From an uncultured Alistipes sp. (GTDB lineage Bacteria > Bacteroidota > Bacteroidia > Bacteroidales > Rikenellaceae), in the NCBI GenBank assembly GCA_947623305.1, contig CANQGQ010000007.1, forward strand, positions 1 through 64,000: 64,000 nt of DNA, written 5' to 3'. The notes under the pieces were generated by a model, which saw only the letters and a list, made by a program, of their open reading frames with translations, was not told where the DNA came from and did no database searches. Below are positions 36,642 to 46,429 of the stretch, in pieces (the stretch's first letter is position 1; each line of letters begins with the position of its first letter). The position numbers and the translations under genes were made by a program.

Positions 36642-38150
36642 ATGAAACGCATGTTATCGACGTTCATTGCCGCAGCAACGCTTCTCATCGGGGCCTGTTC
36701 CGGAACGGACGCCCCTGCTCCCGCCCCGAGTGGCGAGCTCGCATTCAGCCCCGAAGCATTGACGCTCTCCAGCGACGGCGCGACGCTGTTCGTCTCGGTC
36801 GAGGCCAACGCCGACTGGGGCGTATCCTCGGAGGATGCCTCGTGGTGCCGAGTCGCTCCAAGCGGAGGCACGGCAGGCACGTCGTCCGTCAAAGTAACGA
36901 TCGACGAAAACCAAACGGACGACCTCCGCACGACCGGCCTCGTATTCCGCATCGGCAGCGACAAAAAGAGGCTGCCCGTAACACAGAACTATCGAATCGA
37001 AGCGATCGAAATCGCCGACCCCGCTTTCAAATCGTGGCTGCTCGCCACTTGCGACACCGACGGCGACGGCATTTTGAGCATCAAGGAGGCAGCTGCCGTA
37101 ACGCGCATCGACGTTTCCGGCAAAGGAATCCGCACGCTCGCAGAATTAACCACTTATTTCAAAAATGTCGTCTATCTCGACTGTTCGAACAACACGTTGA
37201 CCGAGCTCGACATCGCCGCGCTCACCGGCCTCACTTACTTGAACTGCTCCGGCAACCGGCTGACCCAGCTGGACATCCGCAACCAGATTTCGTTGGAGAC
37301 TTTCGACGCGACGGGCAATCCCGACCTCACGCAAATCCTTGTCTGGAGCGGTTTCAAGCCCGGCGCAGGCTTCGCCAAGCCTGCGAATGCCGCATACATC
37401 GAACCCGAGATTCCCACACCGGCGGGCTATCGGCTCGTGTGGGCCGAGGAGTTCAACGCTTCCGGCGAATCGCTCCCCGACACCGGCCGATGGTGGTACG
37501 AAACCGGCGACAGCGGCTGGGGCAACAACGAATTGCAGGATTATGTGGCCGGCGGCCAGTACCGCGGCGAGAAATTAGCTCTCGTATCGGACGGCACGCT
37601 GAAAATCATCGCCAAGGAGATCGACGGCAAGGTGCGCTCCGTCCGCATGAACACCTCCGAATCGTGGACTTACGGCTACTTCGAGGCCCGACTGAAACTC
37701 TGCTCGGGCAAAGGCACGTGGCCCGCTTTCTGGATGATGCCCAAAAACTTCAAGGAGTGGCCCGGCGACGGCGAGATCGACATCATGGAGGAGGTGGGCT
37801 ACCACCCCAACTACGTCTCGTCGAGCATCCACTGCAACGCCTACAATCACGCCATCGGTACCCAGAAGACCCACGAAATTTTCTTGGCTTCGGCCCAAAG
37901 CGAATTCCACACCTACGCCGTAGAGTGGACTGAAGATGCGTTGATCTTCCGCTTCGACGGCCAAGAGCACTTCCGCTTCGTCAACGATCGGAAAGGCAAC
38001 CGCGACACCTGGCCTTTCTTCAATCCCTTCTACCTCAAGCTCAACCTCGCTTGGGGCGGCAACTGGGGAGGGGCGCAGGGGCTCGACCCGACGTGCCTGC
38101 CGGCGGTCTACGAAATCGACTACGTGCGTGTCTTCCAGAAAAACGAATAG
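36642..38150 (+). CDS. Glycoside hydrolase family 16 lipoprotein (laminarinase-type)
   Basis: This 502-residue lipoprotein starts with lipobox LIGACS, then a BACON domain (about residues 30-115), a short EF-hand/LRR-like stretch (DTDGDGILSIKEA, then LDCSNNTLTELD and LNCSGNRLTQLD, about residues 140-220) and a GH16 catalytic domain (about 265-500). The catalytic signature is EIDIMEE with Glu378, Asp380 and Glu383. It is predicted to cut beta-1,3-glucans internally at the cell surface. A longer frame starts at 36516 inside a repeat; the ATG at 36642 with its signal peptide is preferred. Confidence 0.92.
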   Translation: MKRMLSTFIAAATLLIGACSGTDAPAPAPSGELAFSPEALTLSSDGATLFVSVEANADWGVSSEDASWCRVAPSGGTAGTSSVKVTIDENQTDDLRTTGLVFRIGSDKKRLPVTQNYRIEAIEIADPAFKSWLLATCDTDGDGILSIKEAAAVTRIDVSGKGIRTLAELTTYFKNVVYLDCSNNTLTELDIAALTGLTYLNCSGNRLTQLDIRNQISLETFDATGNPDLTQILVWSGFKPGAGFAKPANAAYIEPEIPTPAGYRLVWAEEFNASGESLPDTGRWWYETGDSGWGNNELQDYVAGGQYRGEKLALVSDGTLKIIAKEIDGKVRSVRMNTSESWTYGYFEARLKLCSGKGTWPAFWMMPKNFKEWPGDGEIDIMEEVGYHPNYVSSSIHCNAYNHAIGTQKTHEIFLASAQSEFHTYAVEWTEDALIFRFDGQEHFRFVNDRKGNRDTWPFFNPFYLKLNLAWGGNWGGAQGLDPTCLPAVYEIDYVRVFQKNE

Positions 38151-38176
38151 CAAACCCCTTAAAAAATACTATCCGC

Positions 38177-40390
38177 ATGAACCTCTTCAAACAAACGGTT
38201 GCCGGCACTCTGCTGGCCCTCGCTGCGATCGGCTGCGCACCCAAAAGCGACCTCGACCGCAAAGTCGATGACCTCCTTGCGCAGATGACCCTGCGCGAAA
38301 AAATCGGACAGATGCACCAGGTATCCGGCGGCGCCGACCTTTTCGAAGCGGCCGCCAAAGGCGAGATCGGTTCGATCCTCAATTGCGTCGATCCCGAGGC
38401 GATCAACGCCGTGCAGCGGGCTGCCGTGGAACAGAGCCGGCTGCACATTCCCATTCTCGTGAGCCGCGACGTCATTCACGGCTTCCGCACCATCTTTCCC
38501 ATTCCGTTGGGCCTCGCCGCGACGTTCGATCCGGCGCTCGTCGAACAGGGCGCCCGCGTCGCCGCCATCGAAGCCACGGCATCGGGCGTGCGCTGGACCT
38601 TCTCGCCCATGCTCGACATCGCCCGCGATCCGCGTTGGGGCCGCGTGGCCGAGGGTTCGGGCGAAGACCCCTACCTGGATGCCCTGATGGGCGTCGCCAT
38701 GGTCAAGGGCTACCAAGGCGACGACTTCACCGATCCCTCCTCGATGGCCGCCTGCCTCAAGCACTTCGTAGGTTACGGCGCTGCCGAGGGCGGTCGCGAC
38801 TACAACTCCACCATGATTTCGGAACGTTCGTTGCGCAATACTTATCTGCCGGCGTTCCAGGCCTGCGTCGACGCCGGTGCGCTCTCTCTCATGACCTCGT
38901 TCAACGAAATCGACGGCATTCCCTCGACAGGCAACAGTTTCCTGTTGCGCGACATCCTGCGCGGCGAATGGGATTTCGACGGCATGGTCGTAACCGATTG
39001 GAACTCCTCCGGCGAGATGGTCGCCCACGGCTATGCCAAGGATCTGAAACATGCCACCGAACTGGCCGTGAATGCCGGTGTCGATATGGATATGATGTCG
39101 TTCGGCTTCGCCACGTTCATCGAAGAGTTGGTCAAGGAGGGTAAAATCGCCGAGAAGAGCATCGACGAGGCTGTCCGCAACATCCTGCGGCTCAAATTCC
39201 GGTTGGGGCTTTTCGAAAATCCCTACGTCGACGCCCAACACGCACGGGCCAAGGTCTACGCTCCCGAGCACCTTGCGGCCGCCAAGCAGAGCGCCGTCGA
39301 ATCGGCTATCCTCCTGCAAAACCGCAACAACGTACTGCCTCTTGACAAAACACGCACCATTTTGGTTACGGGCCCCATGGCCGACGCACCCTACGACCAG
39401 CTAGGCACGTGGGCCTTCGACGGCGAACCCGAACATACGGTAACACCGCTCCAGGCATTGCGCGAGGAGTACAACGTCATCTACGAACCCGGACTGAAAT
39501 ACAGCCGCGACACCGATACGCGCAGCTTCGCCAAAGTACGTGCCGCAGCGGCGTGCGCCGAGGCCGTCGTGGTCTGCGTCGGCGAGGAGGCCATTCTCTC
39601 GGGCGAGGCCCATTCGCTTTCGAAACTCCACTTGCAGGGAGCCCAGAGCGAATTGATCGCCGAGGTACGCAAGAGCGGCAAACCCGTGATCGTGGTGGTC
39701 ATCGCCGGTCGGCCGCTCACCATCGAGCGCGACTTGGCCAACTGCGACGCCCTGCTCTATTCGTTTCACCCGGGGACGATGGGCGGTGCTGCTATCGCCG
39801 ACCTCATCAAAGGCAAAGCTGCTCCTTCGGGCAAAACACCCATGACCTTCCTGCGCGATGCCGGACAGGCCCCATTCTATTACAACCACAACAACACGGG
39901 CCGCCCCTGCAACGGTACCGAGACCCTGCTCGAAGATATTCCGTTGCACGCCGGACAGACCTCGCTCGGATGCACCTCCTATTACCTCGACACCGGTTAC
40001 GGGCCGCTGTTCCCGTTCGGTTATGGCCTGTCGTACACCACGTTCGAGTACGGCAACATCAAGCTCAACCGATCTTCGTTCGGCCTCGATGATACCATCG
40101 TCGTGGAGTTCGACCTCACCAACACCGGTTCGCGCGATGGGGTCGAAGTGGCACAGCTTTACACGCGCGACTTGGTAGGTTCGGTCGTTCGTCCCGTCAA
40201 GGAGTTGAAACGCTTCGAACGGGTAGCGTTAACCCCCGGCGAGACCAAGCACTTGCGCTTCGAATTACCCGTAGCCGAATTGGCTTTCTGGAATCGCGAC
40301 ATGCAGTTCGTCGTCGAGCCCGGCGCCTTCCAACTGTGGGTCGCCGGCGACTCCGCTTCGGGCACCGCTCATCCGTTCAGCGTGGAATAA
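38177..40390 (+). CDS. Glycoside hydrolase family 3 beta-glucosidase lipoprotein
   Basis: This 737-residue exo-acting enzyme releases glucose from beta-gluco-oligosaccharides. It has a lipobox (LAAIGC), a GH3 TIM barrel with the nucleophile Asp274 in VVTDWNSS, an alpha/beta sandwich domain and a C-terminal Fn3-like domain (VEFDLTNTGSRDGVEVAQLY). It follows GH16 by 26 bases in the same operon and completes the degradation steps begun by GH16 and GH30. A strong terminator lies 30 bases past the stop. Confidence 0.94.
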   Translation: MNLFKQTVAGTLLALAAIGCAPKSDLDRKVDDLLAQMTLREKIGQMHQVSGGADLFEAAAKGEIGSILNCVDPEAINAVQRAAVEQSRLHIPILVSRDVIHGFRTIFPIPLGLAATFDPALVEQGARVAAIEATASGVRWTFSPMLDIARDPRWGRVAEGSGEDPYLDALMGVAMVKGYQGDDFTDPSSMAACLKHFVGYGAAEGGRDYNSTMISERSLRNTYLPAFQACVDAGALSLMTSFNEIDGIPSTGNSFLLRDILRGEWDFDGMVVTDWNSSGEMVAHGYAKDLKHATELAVNAGVDMDMMSFGFATFIEELVKEGKIAEKSIDEAVRNILRLKFRLGLFENPYVDAQHARAKVYAPEHLAAAKQSAVESAILLQNRNNVLPLDKTRTILVTGPMADAPYDQLGTWAFDGEPEHTVTPLQALREEYNVIYEPGLKYSRDTDTRSFAKVRAAAACAEAVVVCVGEEAILSGEAHSLSKLHLQGAQSELIAEVRKSGKPVIVVVIAGRPLTIERDLANCDALLYSFHPGTMGGAAIADLIKGKAAPSGKTPMTFLRDAGQAPFYYNHNNTGRPCNGTETLLEDIPLHAGQTSLGCTSYYLDTGYGPLFPFGYGLSYTTFEYGNIKLNRSSFGLDDTIVVEFDLTNTGSRDGVEVAQLYTRDLVGSVVRPVKELKRFERVALTPGETKHLRFELPVAELAFWNRDMQFVVEPGAFQLWVAGDSASGTAHPFSVE

Positions 40391-40419
40391 ATGGATAAAA
40401 GTGTTTGTACGCCCCTTCC

Positions 40420-40463
40420 AAGATCGCCCCGACTGCTTTTTCGGCAGTCGGGGCGATCTTTTT
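40420..40463 (+). terminator. Terminator of the beta-glucan PUL
   Basis: AAGATCGCCCCGACTGC (40420-40436) pairs with GCAGTCGGGGCGATCTT (40444-40460) followed by a T-run: a strong Rho-independent terminator 30 bases after the GH3 stop. Confidence 0.9.
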
Positions 40464-40481
40464 CGCTTATTCATTCCAAAA

Positions 40482-40514
40482 GAAAAAAGAGGACGAATCC
40501 GAAAATTCGTCCTC
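40482..40514 (-). terminator. Terminator of tRNA-Leu
   Basis: On the minus strand GAGGACGAAT pairs with ATTCGTCCTC (40505-40514 with 40489-40498) and is followed by six T residues. It lies 14 bases after the tRNA. Confidence 0.85.
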
Positions 40515-40527
40515 GAAAGTCGCTTTG

Positions 40528-40609
40528 TGCGGATAAAGGGACTCGAACCCCCACGCCCGAAGGCATCAGATCCTAAGTCTGACGTGGCTACCAATTACAC
40601 CATATCCGC
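40528..40609 (-). tRNA. tRNA-Leu (anticodon TAG)
   Basis: This is an 82-base class II tRNA. The acceptor GCGGATA pairs with TATCCGC, followed by discriminator A. The anticodon stem TCAGA/TCTGA encloses the loop CTTAGGA, giving anticodon TAG. A long variable arm around TGCCTTCGGGCG and a GGTTCGAGTCC T-arm identify leucine. CCA is not encoded. It is followed by its own terminator. Confidence 0.93.
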
Positions 40610-40756
40610 AAAATTCGCACGACTTCCGCAAAGATACGAAAAAGCCGAGCACAATGCCAAATTTATTTGAACATTGCCGAGACGCAGTATCTTCGACGAA
40701 GTCAAAGATACGGATAAAATAAAAAGCGCAGCATCCGATCGCTACCATAAATTCAT

Positions 40757-40764
40757 TAATTTTG
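40757..40764 (+). promoter_or_regulatory. -7 box (TAATTTTG) of the FAD oxidoreductase gene
   Basis: This is a consensus TAnnTTTG box 50 bases before the ATG at 40814. The -33 region has no clear TTG. Confidence 0.5.
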
Positions 40765-40813
40765 TCGATCGAATCGTATCGAAGATACGGAATCATATCC
40801 ATCGAATAAAAAG

Positions 40814-42367
40814 ATGCCGCAACAGATCACACTCGTACTCTCGCCCAAGCAGGCCGCCGACGTATCTTATCGCACGGCGCTCGCCGCTCGCAAACTGGGC
40901 CTCCGCAAAGATGAAATCGCCCTCGTACGGGTCGTGAAACGCTCCATCGACGCACGGCAACGCGCACCCAAAGTCAACCTTTCGCTCGAAGTCTACGTCG
41001 ACCGCGAACCTGCGCCTGCTCCCGTGCATTTCGATTATCCCGATGTCTCGCACGGCACCGAAATCATCATCGTGGGTTCGGGTCCGGCCGGACTTTTCGC
41101 AGCGTTGCGGTCGATCGAGTTGGGCTACCGTCCCATCCTGCTCGAACGCGGCCGCGAGGTATCGGCCCGCAAGGTCGACATCGCCCGCATCAACCGCAAC
41201 GGCGCGGTCGATCCCGAATCGAATTACGCTTTCGGCGAAGGCGGTGCAGGCACCTTCTCCGACGGCAAGCTCTTCACCCGCAGTAAGAAACGCGGCGACT
41301 ATCATCGGGCGTTACAGGCGTTGGTCTTTCACGGCGCCGCACCCGAAATCCTCTACGAAGCCCATCCGCACATCGGCACCGACAAACTCCCCTATATCAT
41401 CGCCCGCATCTGCCGGACGATCACCGATGCCGGCGGTTCGGTACTTTTCGAGCGCAAAGTTACCGACCTGCTGCTGCGCGACGGTCGGATTCGCGGCGTA
41501 CGATGCGGCGACGAGACGATCGAAGGGGCCGCCGTCGTGCTCGCCACGGGCCACTCGGCGCGCGATATTTACGAATTATTGCACAAGCGCGGCGTACGGT
41601 TGGAGGCCAAACCGTTCGCTATGGGCGTGCGCATCGAGCATCCGCAAGCCCTCATCGACTCCATCCAATACCACTGCGCCGAACGGGGCGAATACCTACC
41701 GGCGGCCTCCTATTCGCTGGTCAGCCAGCAAAACGGACGCGGTGTCTATTCGTTCTGCATGTGTCCCGGCGGATTCATCGTTCCGGCCATGACCGATGCC
41801 GCCCAGTCGGTCGTCAACGGCATGTCGCCGAGCGGCCGCACCTCGCCCTACGCCAATTCGGGATTGGTAACCGAAGTGCGGCTCGCCGATTTCGAACACC
41901 TGCGGCCCGAATGGGGCGAACTGGCCGGACTGCGGTTCCAGCAACAATTCGAAGAACGGGCCCGTCGGCAAGGCGGCGATCACCAAATCGCTCCTGCGCA
42001 ACGGGTTACGGATTTCGTGGCCGGCCGGCCGAGCCGTACGCTCCCCTCGACCTCGTACATTCCGGGCATCACGCCTTCGCGGCTGGATCACTGGATGCCC
42101 GCATTCATCGCCGACGGGTTGCGATCGGGGCTCAAGGCATTCGGACAACGGATGCGGGGATTCGTAACCGATCAGGCAGTGGTCGTCGGCGTGGAATCGC
42201 GCACATCGACGCCCGTACGCATTCCGCGCGACCCCGCGACGCTCATGCACCCCGAAATCGAGGGCTTGTTTCCCGCAGGCGAGGGAGCAGGTTATGCCGG
42301 CGGTATTATCTCAGCCGCGCTCGACGGCGAACGCATCGCCGAAGCCATCGCCCGTTACGTCGATTGA
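40814..42367 (+). CDS. FAD-dependent oxidoreductase of the uncharacterised dehydrogenase family
   Basis: This 517-residue flavoprotein has an N-terminal basic domain (about residues 1-75), then the FAD dinucleotide fold IIIVGSGPAGLFAALR near residue 86, the family motif FGEGGAGTFSDGKL near residue 138, and a C-terminal FAD segment LFPAGEGAGYAGGI. It belongs to the group annotated only as uncharacterised FAD-dependent dehydrogenases, and the substrate is unknown. It is transcribed alone, between the tRNA and the eCIS leader. Confidence 0.9.
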   Translation: MPQQITLVLSPKQAADVSYRTALAARKLGLRKDEIALVRVVKRSIDARQRAPKVNLSLEVYVDREPAPAPVHFDYPDVSHGTEIIIVGSGPAGLFAALRSIELGYRPILLERGREVSARKVDIARINRNGAVDPESNYAFGEGGAGTFSDGKLFTRSKKRGDYHRALQALVFHGAAPEILYEAHPHIGTDKLPYIIARICRTITDAGGSVLFERKVTDLLLRDGRIRGVRCGDETIEGAAVVLATGHSARDIYELLHKRGVRLEAKPFAMGVRIEHPQALIDSIQYHCAERGEYLPAASYSLVSQQNGRGVYSFCMCPGGFIVPAMTDAAQSVVNGMSPSGRTSPYANSGLVTEVRLADFEHLRPEWGELAGLRFQQQFEERARRQGGDHQIAPAQRVTDFVAGRPSRTLPSTSYIPGITPSRLDHWMPAFIADGLRSGLKAFGQRMRGFVTDQAVVVGVESRTSTPVRIPRDPATLMHPEIEGLFPAGEGAGYAGGIISAALDGERIAEAIARYVD

Positions 42368-42443
42368 CCCGAAACCCCGAAGAAAAATTCGCCTTACACC
42401 TAAAAATAAGGCGATAAAAAATTTCGAGTCAGAAAAATTTTTC

Positions 42444-42451
42444 TAACTTTG
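42444..42451 (+). promoter_or_regulatory. -7 box (TAACTTTG), likely promoter of the eCIS operon
   Basis: This is a perfect TAnnTTTG box upstream of the whole eCIS cluster. Transcription would begin near 42458, leaving a leader of about 390 bases before the first eCIS gene, including a short reading frame and the (AC)15 tract. The -33 element is weak (TTTCG where TTG is expected). Confidence 0.6.
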
Positions 42452-42476
42452 TATAGACGCGATACATTATAGTGTG

Positions 42477-42701
<225 letters not shown>

Positions 42702-42848
42702 CAAAAAGTTTTTCGTTGACAACCGGTTAGCGATTTTATTCTTTTTCGGATTTCTCCGCTTTTCGCTTCCAAAATCATCCGATAACACTTTTGTCTCCCC
42801 CGCTTGCGGTATGCCGGCGGACGGGGATTTTTTACGTTTATCCGCCGC

Positions 42849-43376
42849 ATGATTAAAAAAATCCTGACATATTACGCCGAACGATTGGACGAATACCTCG
42901 CCCGCACGCATCGCCAGCCGGAAGGACTCGCCACGGTCGGGATCATCGGAAACATGGGGGAGGCGAAACCCGACAAGATGGTCGTTTCGCTGGTCAATTT
43001 AGAGAAAGAGGCTTCAGGCGATGCCGCCCAATATACGGCCTGCGGCGACGGTTACATCAGCCGAACCGCCCCGTTGATGATGAACCTGCACATCATGCTG
43101 GCCGCCGTGTACAACGAAAAACGGTATGCCGCTTCGCTCTCCATGCTGTCGGACACGCTGTCGTTCATCCAGTCCGTTCCTGCGTTCGAAGTAGACGGCA
43201 GCCGCTACACGGTCGAGGTGGTGCCGATGTCCACGACCGATCTGCACCATATCTGGACGACCATGGGCGGCCAGTATTACCCGTCGGTCATCTGCAAACT
43301 CCGCGGATTGGTCATAACGACCCGCGATCTCCTGTCGAGCGGAAGCGCGGCGAAAGAGGCGCAAATAAACCTGTAA
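42849..43376 (+). CDS. eCIS DUF4255 (Pvc16-like) protein
   Basis: This 175-residue DUF4255/Pvc16 N-terminal domain protein begins IKKILTYYAERLDEYL, with YNEKRYAASLSMLSDTLSFIQ in the middle. In characterised eCIS particles this family caps or terminates the sheath-tube end distal to the baseplate. It is the first gene of the cluster. The ATG at 42849 is chosen over upstream in-frame codons because the family start motif follows directly. Its ATG also overlaps a TGA in another frame (ATGA), which could allow coupling to the leader frame. Confidence 0.88.
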   Translation: MIKKILTYYAERLDEYLARTHRQPEGLATVGIIGNMGEAKPDKMVVSLVNLEKEASGDAAQYTACGDGYISRTAPLMMNLHIMLAAVYNEKRYAASLSMLSDTLSFIQSVPAFEVDGSRYTVEVVPMSTTDLHHIWTTMGGQYYPSVICKLRGLVITTRDLLSSGSAAKEAQINL

Positions 43377-43391
43377 ACGCGACGAACCGAC

Positions 43392-44183
43392 ATGGGAGCC
43401 TACGAACGACTATACAGCCTGCGCATCCTGCACGACTACTTCGATGGTGCGGTCTGCCGTGCGGTGCAGTGCCGGCCTACTGTGCCGGGAGCCGAACTGA
43501 TGCGCCGCAGAGAGTTGCTCCTCAAACAGACGGCCAAAAACGAATGGTCGGTTCTTTACGACCCGTCGGGTGCCGGACCGGACATCGGGGCCGACCGGCT
43601 GTCTTTCGAATTGCGGCTTGCGGAGCCGGATTTCGTGCTCTGCACGCATTGGCCGGGATTCCGTCCCGACGCCGCCTACCGACTGAATCTGCCCTCGGGA
43701 GGGGGCGATCTCGAAGCGACCGAAGCTATCGCCCTTTCCGAAGAACGACGCACGATCGGTTCCGGATTCTGCGTCGCCACGCTGACTCCGTCCGAAGAGA
43801 CGATCGGTGCGGCACGGGCCGGAACGCCACTCGGCTGCACGCTCCGTTTCCATGCGCCAGCCTACCGATGGGAATACCTCTTCCTACCGGAATCCGATAC
43901 CGCATTCGACTGCCAAACGTTGTGTTTGGAAGCCGTCGACGGAAGAAAGCCCTACCGTTTTACCGCTTTCGAACAGGTGCAGGCGTTCGACCGAGCAGCT
44001 TATCGGACGACCTCCGAACAAGCCATCCCGCTGCGAGAACGCTACGGATTCCGTTTGCGTCTCAGCTCGTCGACCGGAGCGAACCGCCCGAAACGGACGC
44101 TCCTGCGAGACGTGCCGCCTCCGATTCCCGGGAAGCATCGGAGCGCCGGGCCCGAATTTTTCAGACAAGTCTGCTGTCTCTGA
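43392..44183 (+). CDS. eCIS-associated protein, function unknown (263 residues)
   Basis: This 263-residue protein lies between the DUF4255 and sheath genes. The N-terminus (YERLYSLRILHDYFDGAVC) suggests an alpha/beta fold, and the rest is predicted beta-rich with two or three repeats of about 70 residues (LSFELRLAEPDFVLCTHWPGF; LGCTLRFHAPAYRWEYLF). There is no signal peptide and no recognised domain. Its position beside cap and sheath genes suggests a terminal-cap, collar or assembly role; an anchoring role is also possible. It is in the same operon, with gaps of 15 bases upstream and 54 downstream. Confidence 0.7.
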   Translation: MGAYERLYSLRILHDYFDGAVCRAVQCRPTVPGAELMRRRELLLKQTAKNEWSVLYDPSGAGPDIGADRLSFELRLAEPDFVLCTHWPGFRPDAAYRLNLPSGGGDLEATEAIALSEERRTIGSGFCVATLTPSEETIGAARAGTPLGCTLRFHAPAYRWEYLFLPESDTAFDCQTLCLEAVDGRKPYRFTAFEQVQAFDRAAYRTTSEQAIPLRERYGFRLRLSSSTGANRPKRTLLRDVPPPIPGKHRSAGPEFFRQVCCL

Positions 44184-44237
44184 CTCCGAACAACAAACCC
44201 TCGAACAATAAGACCAACCCTTAAAACTCAAAAGCGT

Positions 44238-45827
44238 ATGGCACAAATGAAGACCCCGGGCGTTTACATCGTGGAGAAGAACGCCTTTCCCAACTCGGTA
44301 GTCGAGGCCGCGACGGCGATTCCGGCTTTTATCGGCATCACCGAAAAAGCCCGCAACGGAGCGGATTCCCTGGCGAACAAGCCCTGGAAAATCACCTCCA
44401 TGACGGATTTCCAGCAGTATTTCGGCGGAGCGTACGCACCGGAATTCAAATTGTCCGTCGTAGCCGATCCGGAAGCGGACGCCTCGAAAACCCTCTACGG
44501 CATTCCGTCCACCGACGGCAAAAAGTTGCTGAAAGTCGACCGGCCGGAAACCTCGTTCTCGCTCTACTACCATTTGGTGATGTTCTTCGCCAACGGCGGA
44601 GGCACCTGCTACATCGTATCCGTGGGCACCTACGCCGACGGTGCGCCGGTGGATAAAGAGAAGGTGGCCACTGCCCTTGCGGCTTTGGAAAAAGAGCAGG
44701 AGATCACGATGGTGGCCGTACCCGAAGCCGCTTCGCTTCCGGACTGCAAAGATATCCAGACTCAAGTGCTCGCCCACTGCGGCAAGATGATGAACCGTTT
44801 CGCCCTCCTCGACGTGCAGCCGAAAGCCGCCGCGAACGAAACGATGGATCAACAGATAGAGACGTTCCGGACAAATATCGGAACGAACTTTCTCTCCTAC
44901 GGCGCGGCCTATTATCCGTGGCTGAACACCTCCGTCCTTTCCGACAAAGAGATCGACGGCACGGTGCTGACCTGGGATTACGGTCAGGATGCACCCGATC
45001 TTCAGGCGTTTTTCGATGCAGGGTCCGGTTTTCCGAACTACTTCGCCGGTGCCTTCGCCGAAATCAAAGAGCGCAAGCGTGTGTCGAAACCGGCGCAAAA
45101 GGACGAGACCGGAAAGGAGACGGCCCCGGCCGAATACGCGGATATGACCGACGACGAAGTAACGGCGGCCAAGAACAACCTGCACAACGCCCTGCTGCAA
45201 AATCTGCCCGGCTATCCGTATTTCGTGAACAAAGTCAAGGACGAATTGAACCGGCTTCCGCCCTCGGCAGCGATGGCGGGTCTTTACACCTTGGTGGACA
45301 ATACGCGCGGCGTATGGAAAGCGCCCGCCAACGTCTCGATCAACTACGTGAACAGCCCGACCGAAACGATCGACAACGGCCTGCAGGAGGATCTGAACAT
45401 GCCGATGAACGGCAAGGCGGTCAATGCCATCCGCACGTTCCCGGGCGAGGGGATCAAGGTCTGGGGCGCCCGCACGCTGGACGGCAATTCGCAGGACTGG
45501 CGTTATGTGAATGTGCGCCGCACGATGATGTTCCTCGAGGAGTCCGTGAAAAACGCGGCGAAGGCCTACGTGTTCGAACCGAACGTATCGGCAACCTGGA
45601 TGAACGTGAAATCCATGATCGACAGCTTCCTGCGCAGCGTATGGAAACGCGGCGGACTGGCGGGAGCCACACCGGAGGATGCCTACGAGATTCACGTAGG
45701 TCTGGGCGATACGATGACCGGCGACGACATCTTGAACGGCATCATGCGTATCACGGTGCTGGTGGCTATCACGCATCCGGCGGAATTCATCGAAATCACC
45801 TTCCAGCAGCAAATGCAGAAAAGTTGA
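44238..45827 (+). CDS. eCIS contractile tail sheath protein
   Basis: This 529-residue phage-type sheath subunit forms the outer contractile tube. The N-terminus TPGVYIVEKNAFPNSVVEAATAIPAFIG is characteristic of sheath proteins, and the C-terminal sheath domain (about residues 400-527) contains RTFPGEGIKVWGARTL and YVNVRRTMMFLEESV, ending EFIEITFQQQM. The cluster encodes only this one sheath, whereas Photorhabdus PVC has three paralogues. Confidence 0.95.
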   Translation: MAQMKTPGVYIVEKNAFPNSVVEAATAIPAFIGITEKARNGADSLANKPWKITSMTDFQQYFGGAYAPEFKLSVVADPEADASKTLYGIPSTDGKKLLKVDRPETSFSLYYHLVMFFANGGGTCYIVSVGTYADGAPVDKEKVATALAALEKEQEITMVAVPEAASLPDCKDIQTQVLAHCGKMMNRFALLDVQPKAAANETMDQQIETFRTNIGTNFLSYGAAYYPWLNTSVLSDKEIDGTVLTWDYGQDAPDLQAFFDAGSGFPNYFAGAFAEIKERKRVSKPAQKDETGKETAPAEYADMTDDEVTAAKNNLHNALLQNLPGYPYFVNKVKDELNRLPPSAAMAGLYTLVDNTRGVWKAPANVSINYVNSPTETIDNGLQEDLNMPMNGKAVNAIRTFPGEGIKVWGARTLDGNSQDWRYVNVRRTMMFLEESVKNAAKAYVFEPNVSATWMNVKSMIDSFLRSVWKRGGLAGATPEDAYEIHVGLGDTMTGDDILNGIMRITVLVAITHPAEFIEITFQQQMQKS

Positions 45828-45947
45828 CGGCCAATCCGACGGCTCGAATAAGAAAGCGTCGAGAGATGAAAACCGTTAAAACCGGCATTAGCAACCCAAA
45901 ACCAGTAAATAATACCTCGATTAGCAACTAAACCAATTAACAAAAAT

Positions 45948-46403
45948 ATGGCAGACGACGGATCAGTTCAGAGTGCGGCGACATGGCCGGTGCCTGAATT
46001 CCACTTCAGCGTGGAAATATCGGACGTAGGAAAAATTTCCTGCAAGGAGGTCTCGGGCCTCGACATCGAGTTCGACGTGATCGAATACCGCTCGGGCGAC
46101 ATGCCGGGCTTCACGAAGGTCAAGATGCCGGGATTGAAGAAGAGCGGCGACATCACCTTGAAGAAAGCGATATTCAAGAACGACAAGAAGTTGTGGGATT
46201 GGATCAACACGATCAAGATGAACACCATCAAACGGGCGAGCGTAACCATCGCCCTGTTGGACGAAAACGGCGACCCTGCCCAGAGTTGGAAACTGACCAA
46301 CGCATGGCCCAAGAAGTACAGCGTCGACGGCTTCAAGGCCGACGGCAACAACGTGTCGATGGAGACCATCGTGTTGGCGCACGAAGGCGTAACGCCGGCA
46401 TAG
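45948..46403 (+). CDS. eCIS inner tube protein (first copy)
   Basis: This 151-residue protein of the T4 gp19-like tube family begins WPVPEFHFSVEISDVGKISCKEVSGLDIEFDVIEYR, and shows GFTKVKMPGLKKSGDITLKKA. It should polymerise as hexameric rings inside the sheath. It follows the sheath gene by 120 bases, the widest gap in the structural part, which may allow separate expression of the abundant tube. It has a second, more distant paralogue directly downstream. Confidence 0.93.
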   Translation: MADDGSVQSAATWPVPEFHFSVEISDVGKISCKEVSGLDIEFDVIEYRSGDMPGFTKVKMPGLKKSGDITLKKAIFKNDKKLWDWINTIKMNTIKRASVTIALLDENGDPAQSWKLTNAWPKKYSVDGFKADGNNVSMETIVLAHEGVTPA

Positions 46404-46429
46404 CGCGCACACGACCGAAGCGTTGAAGC

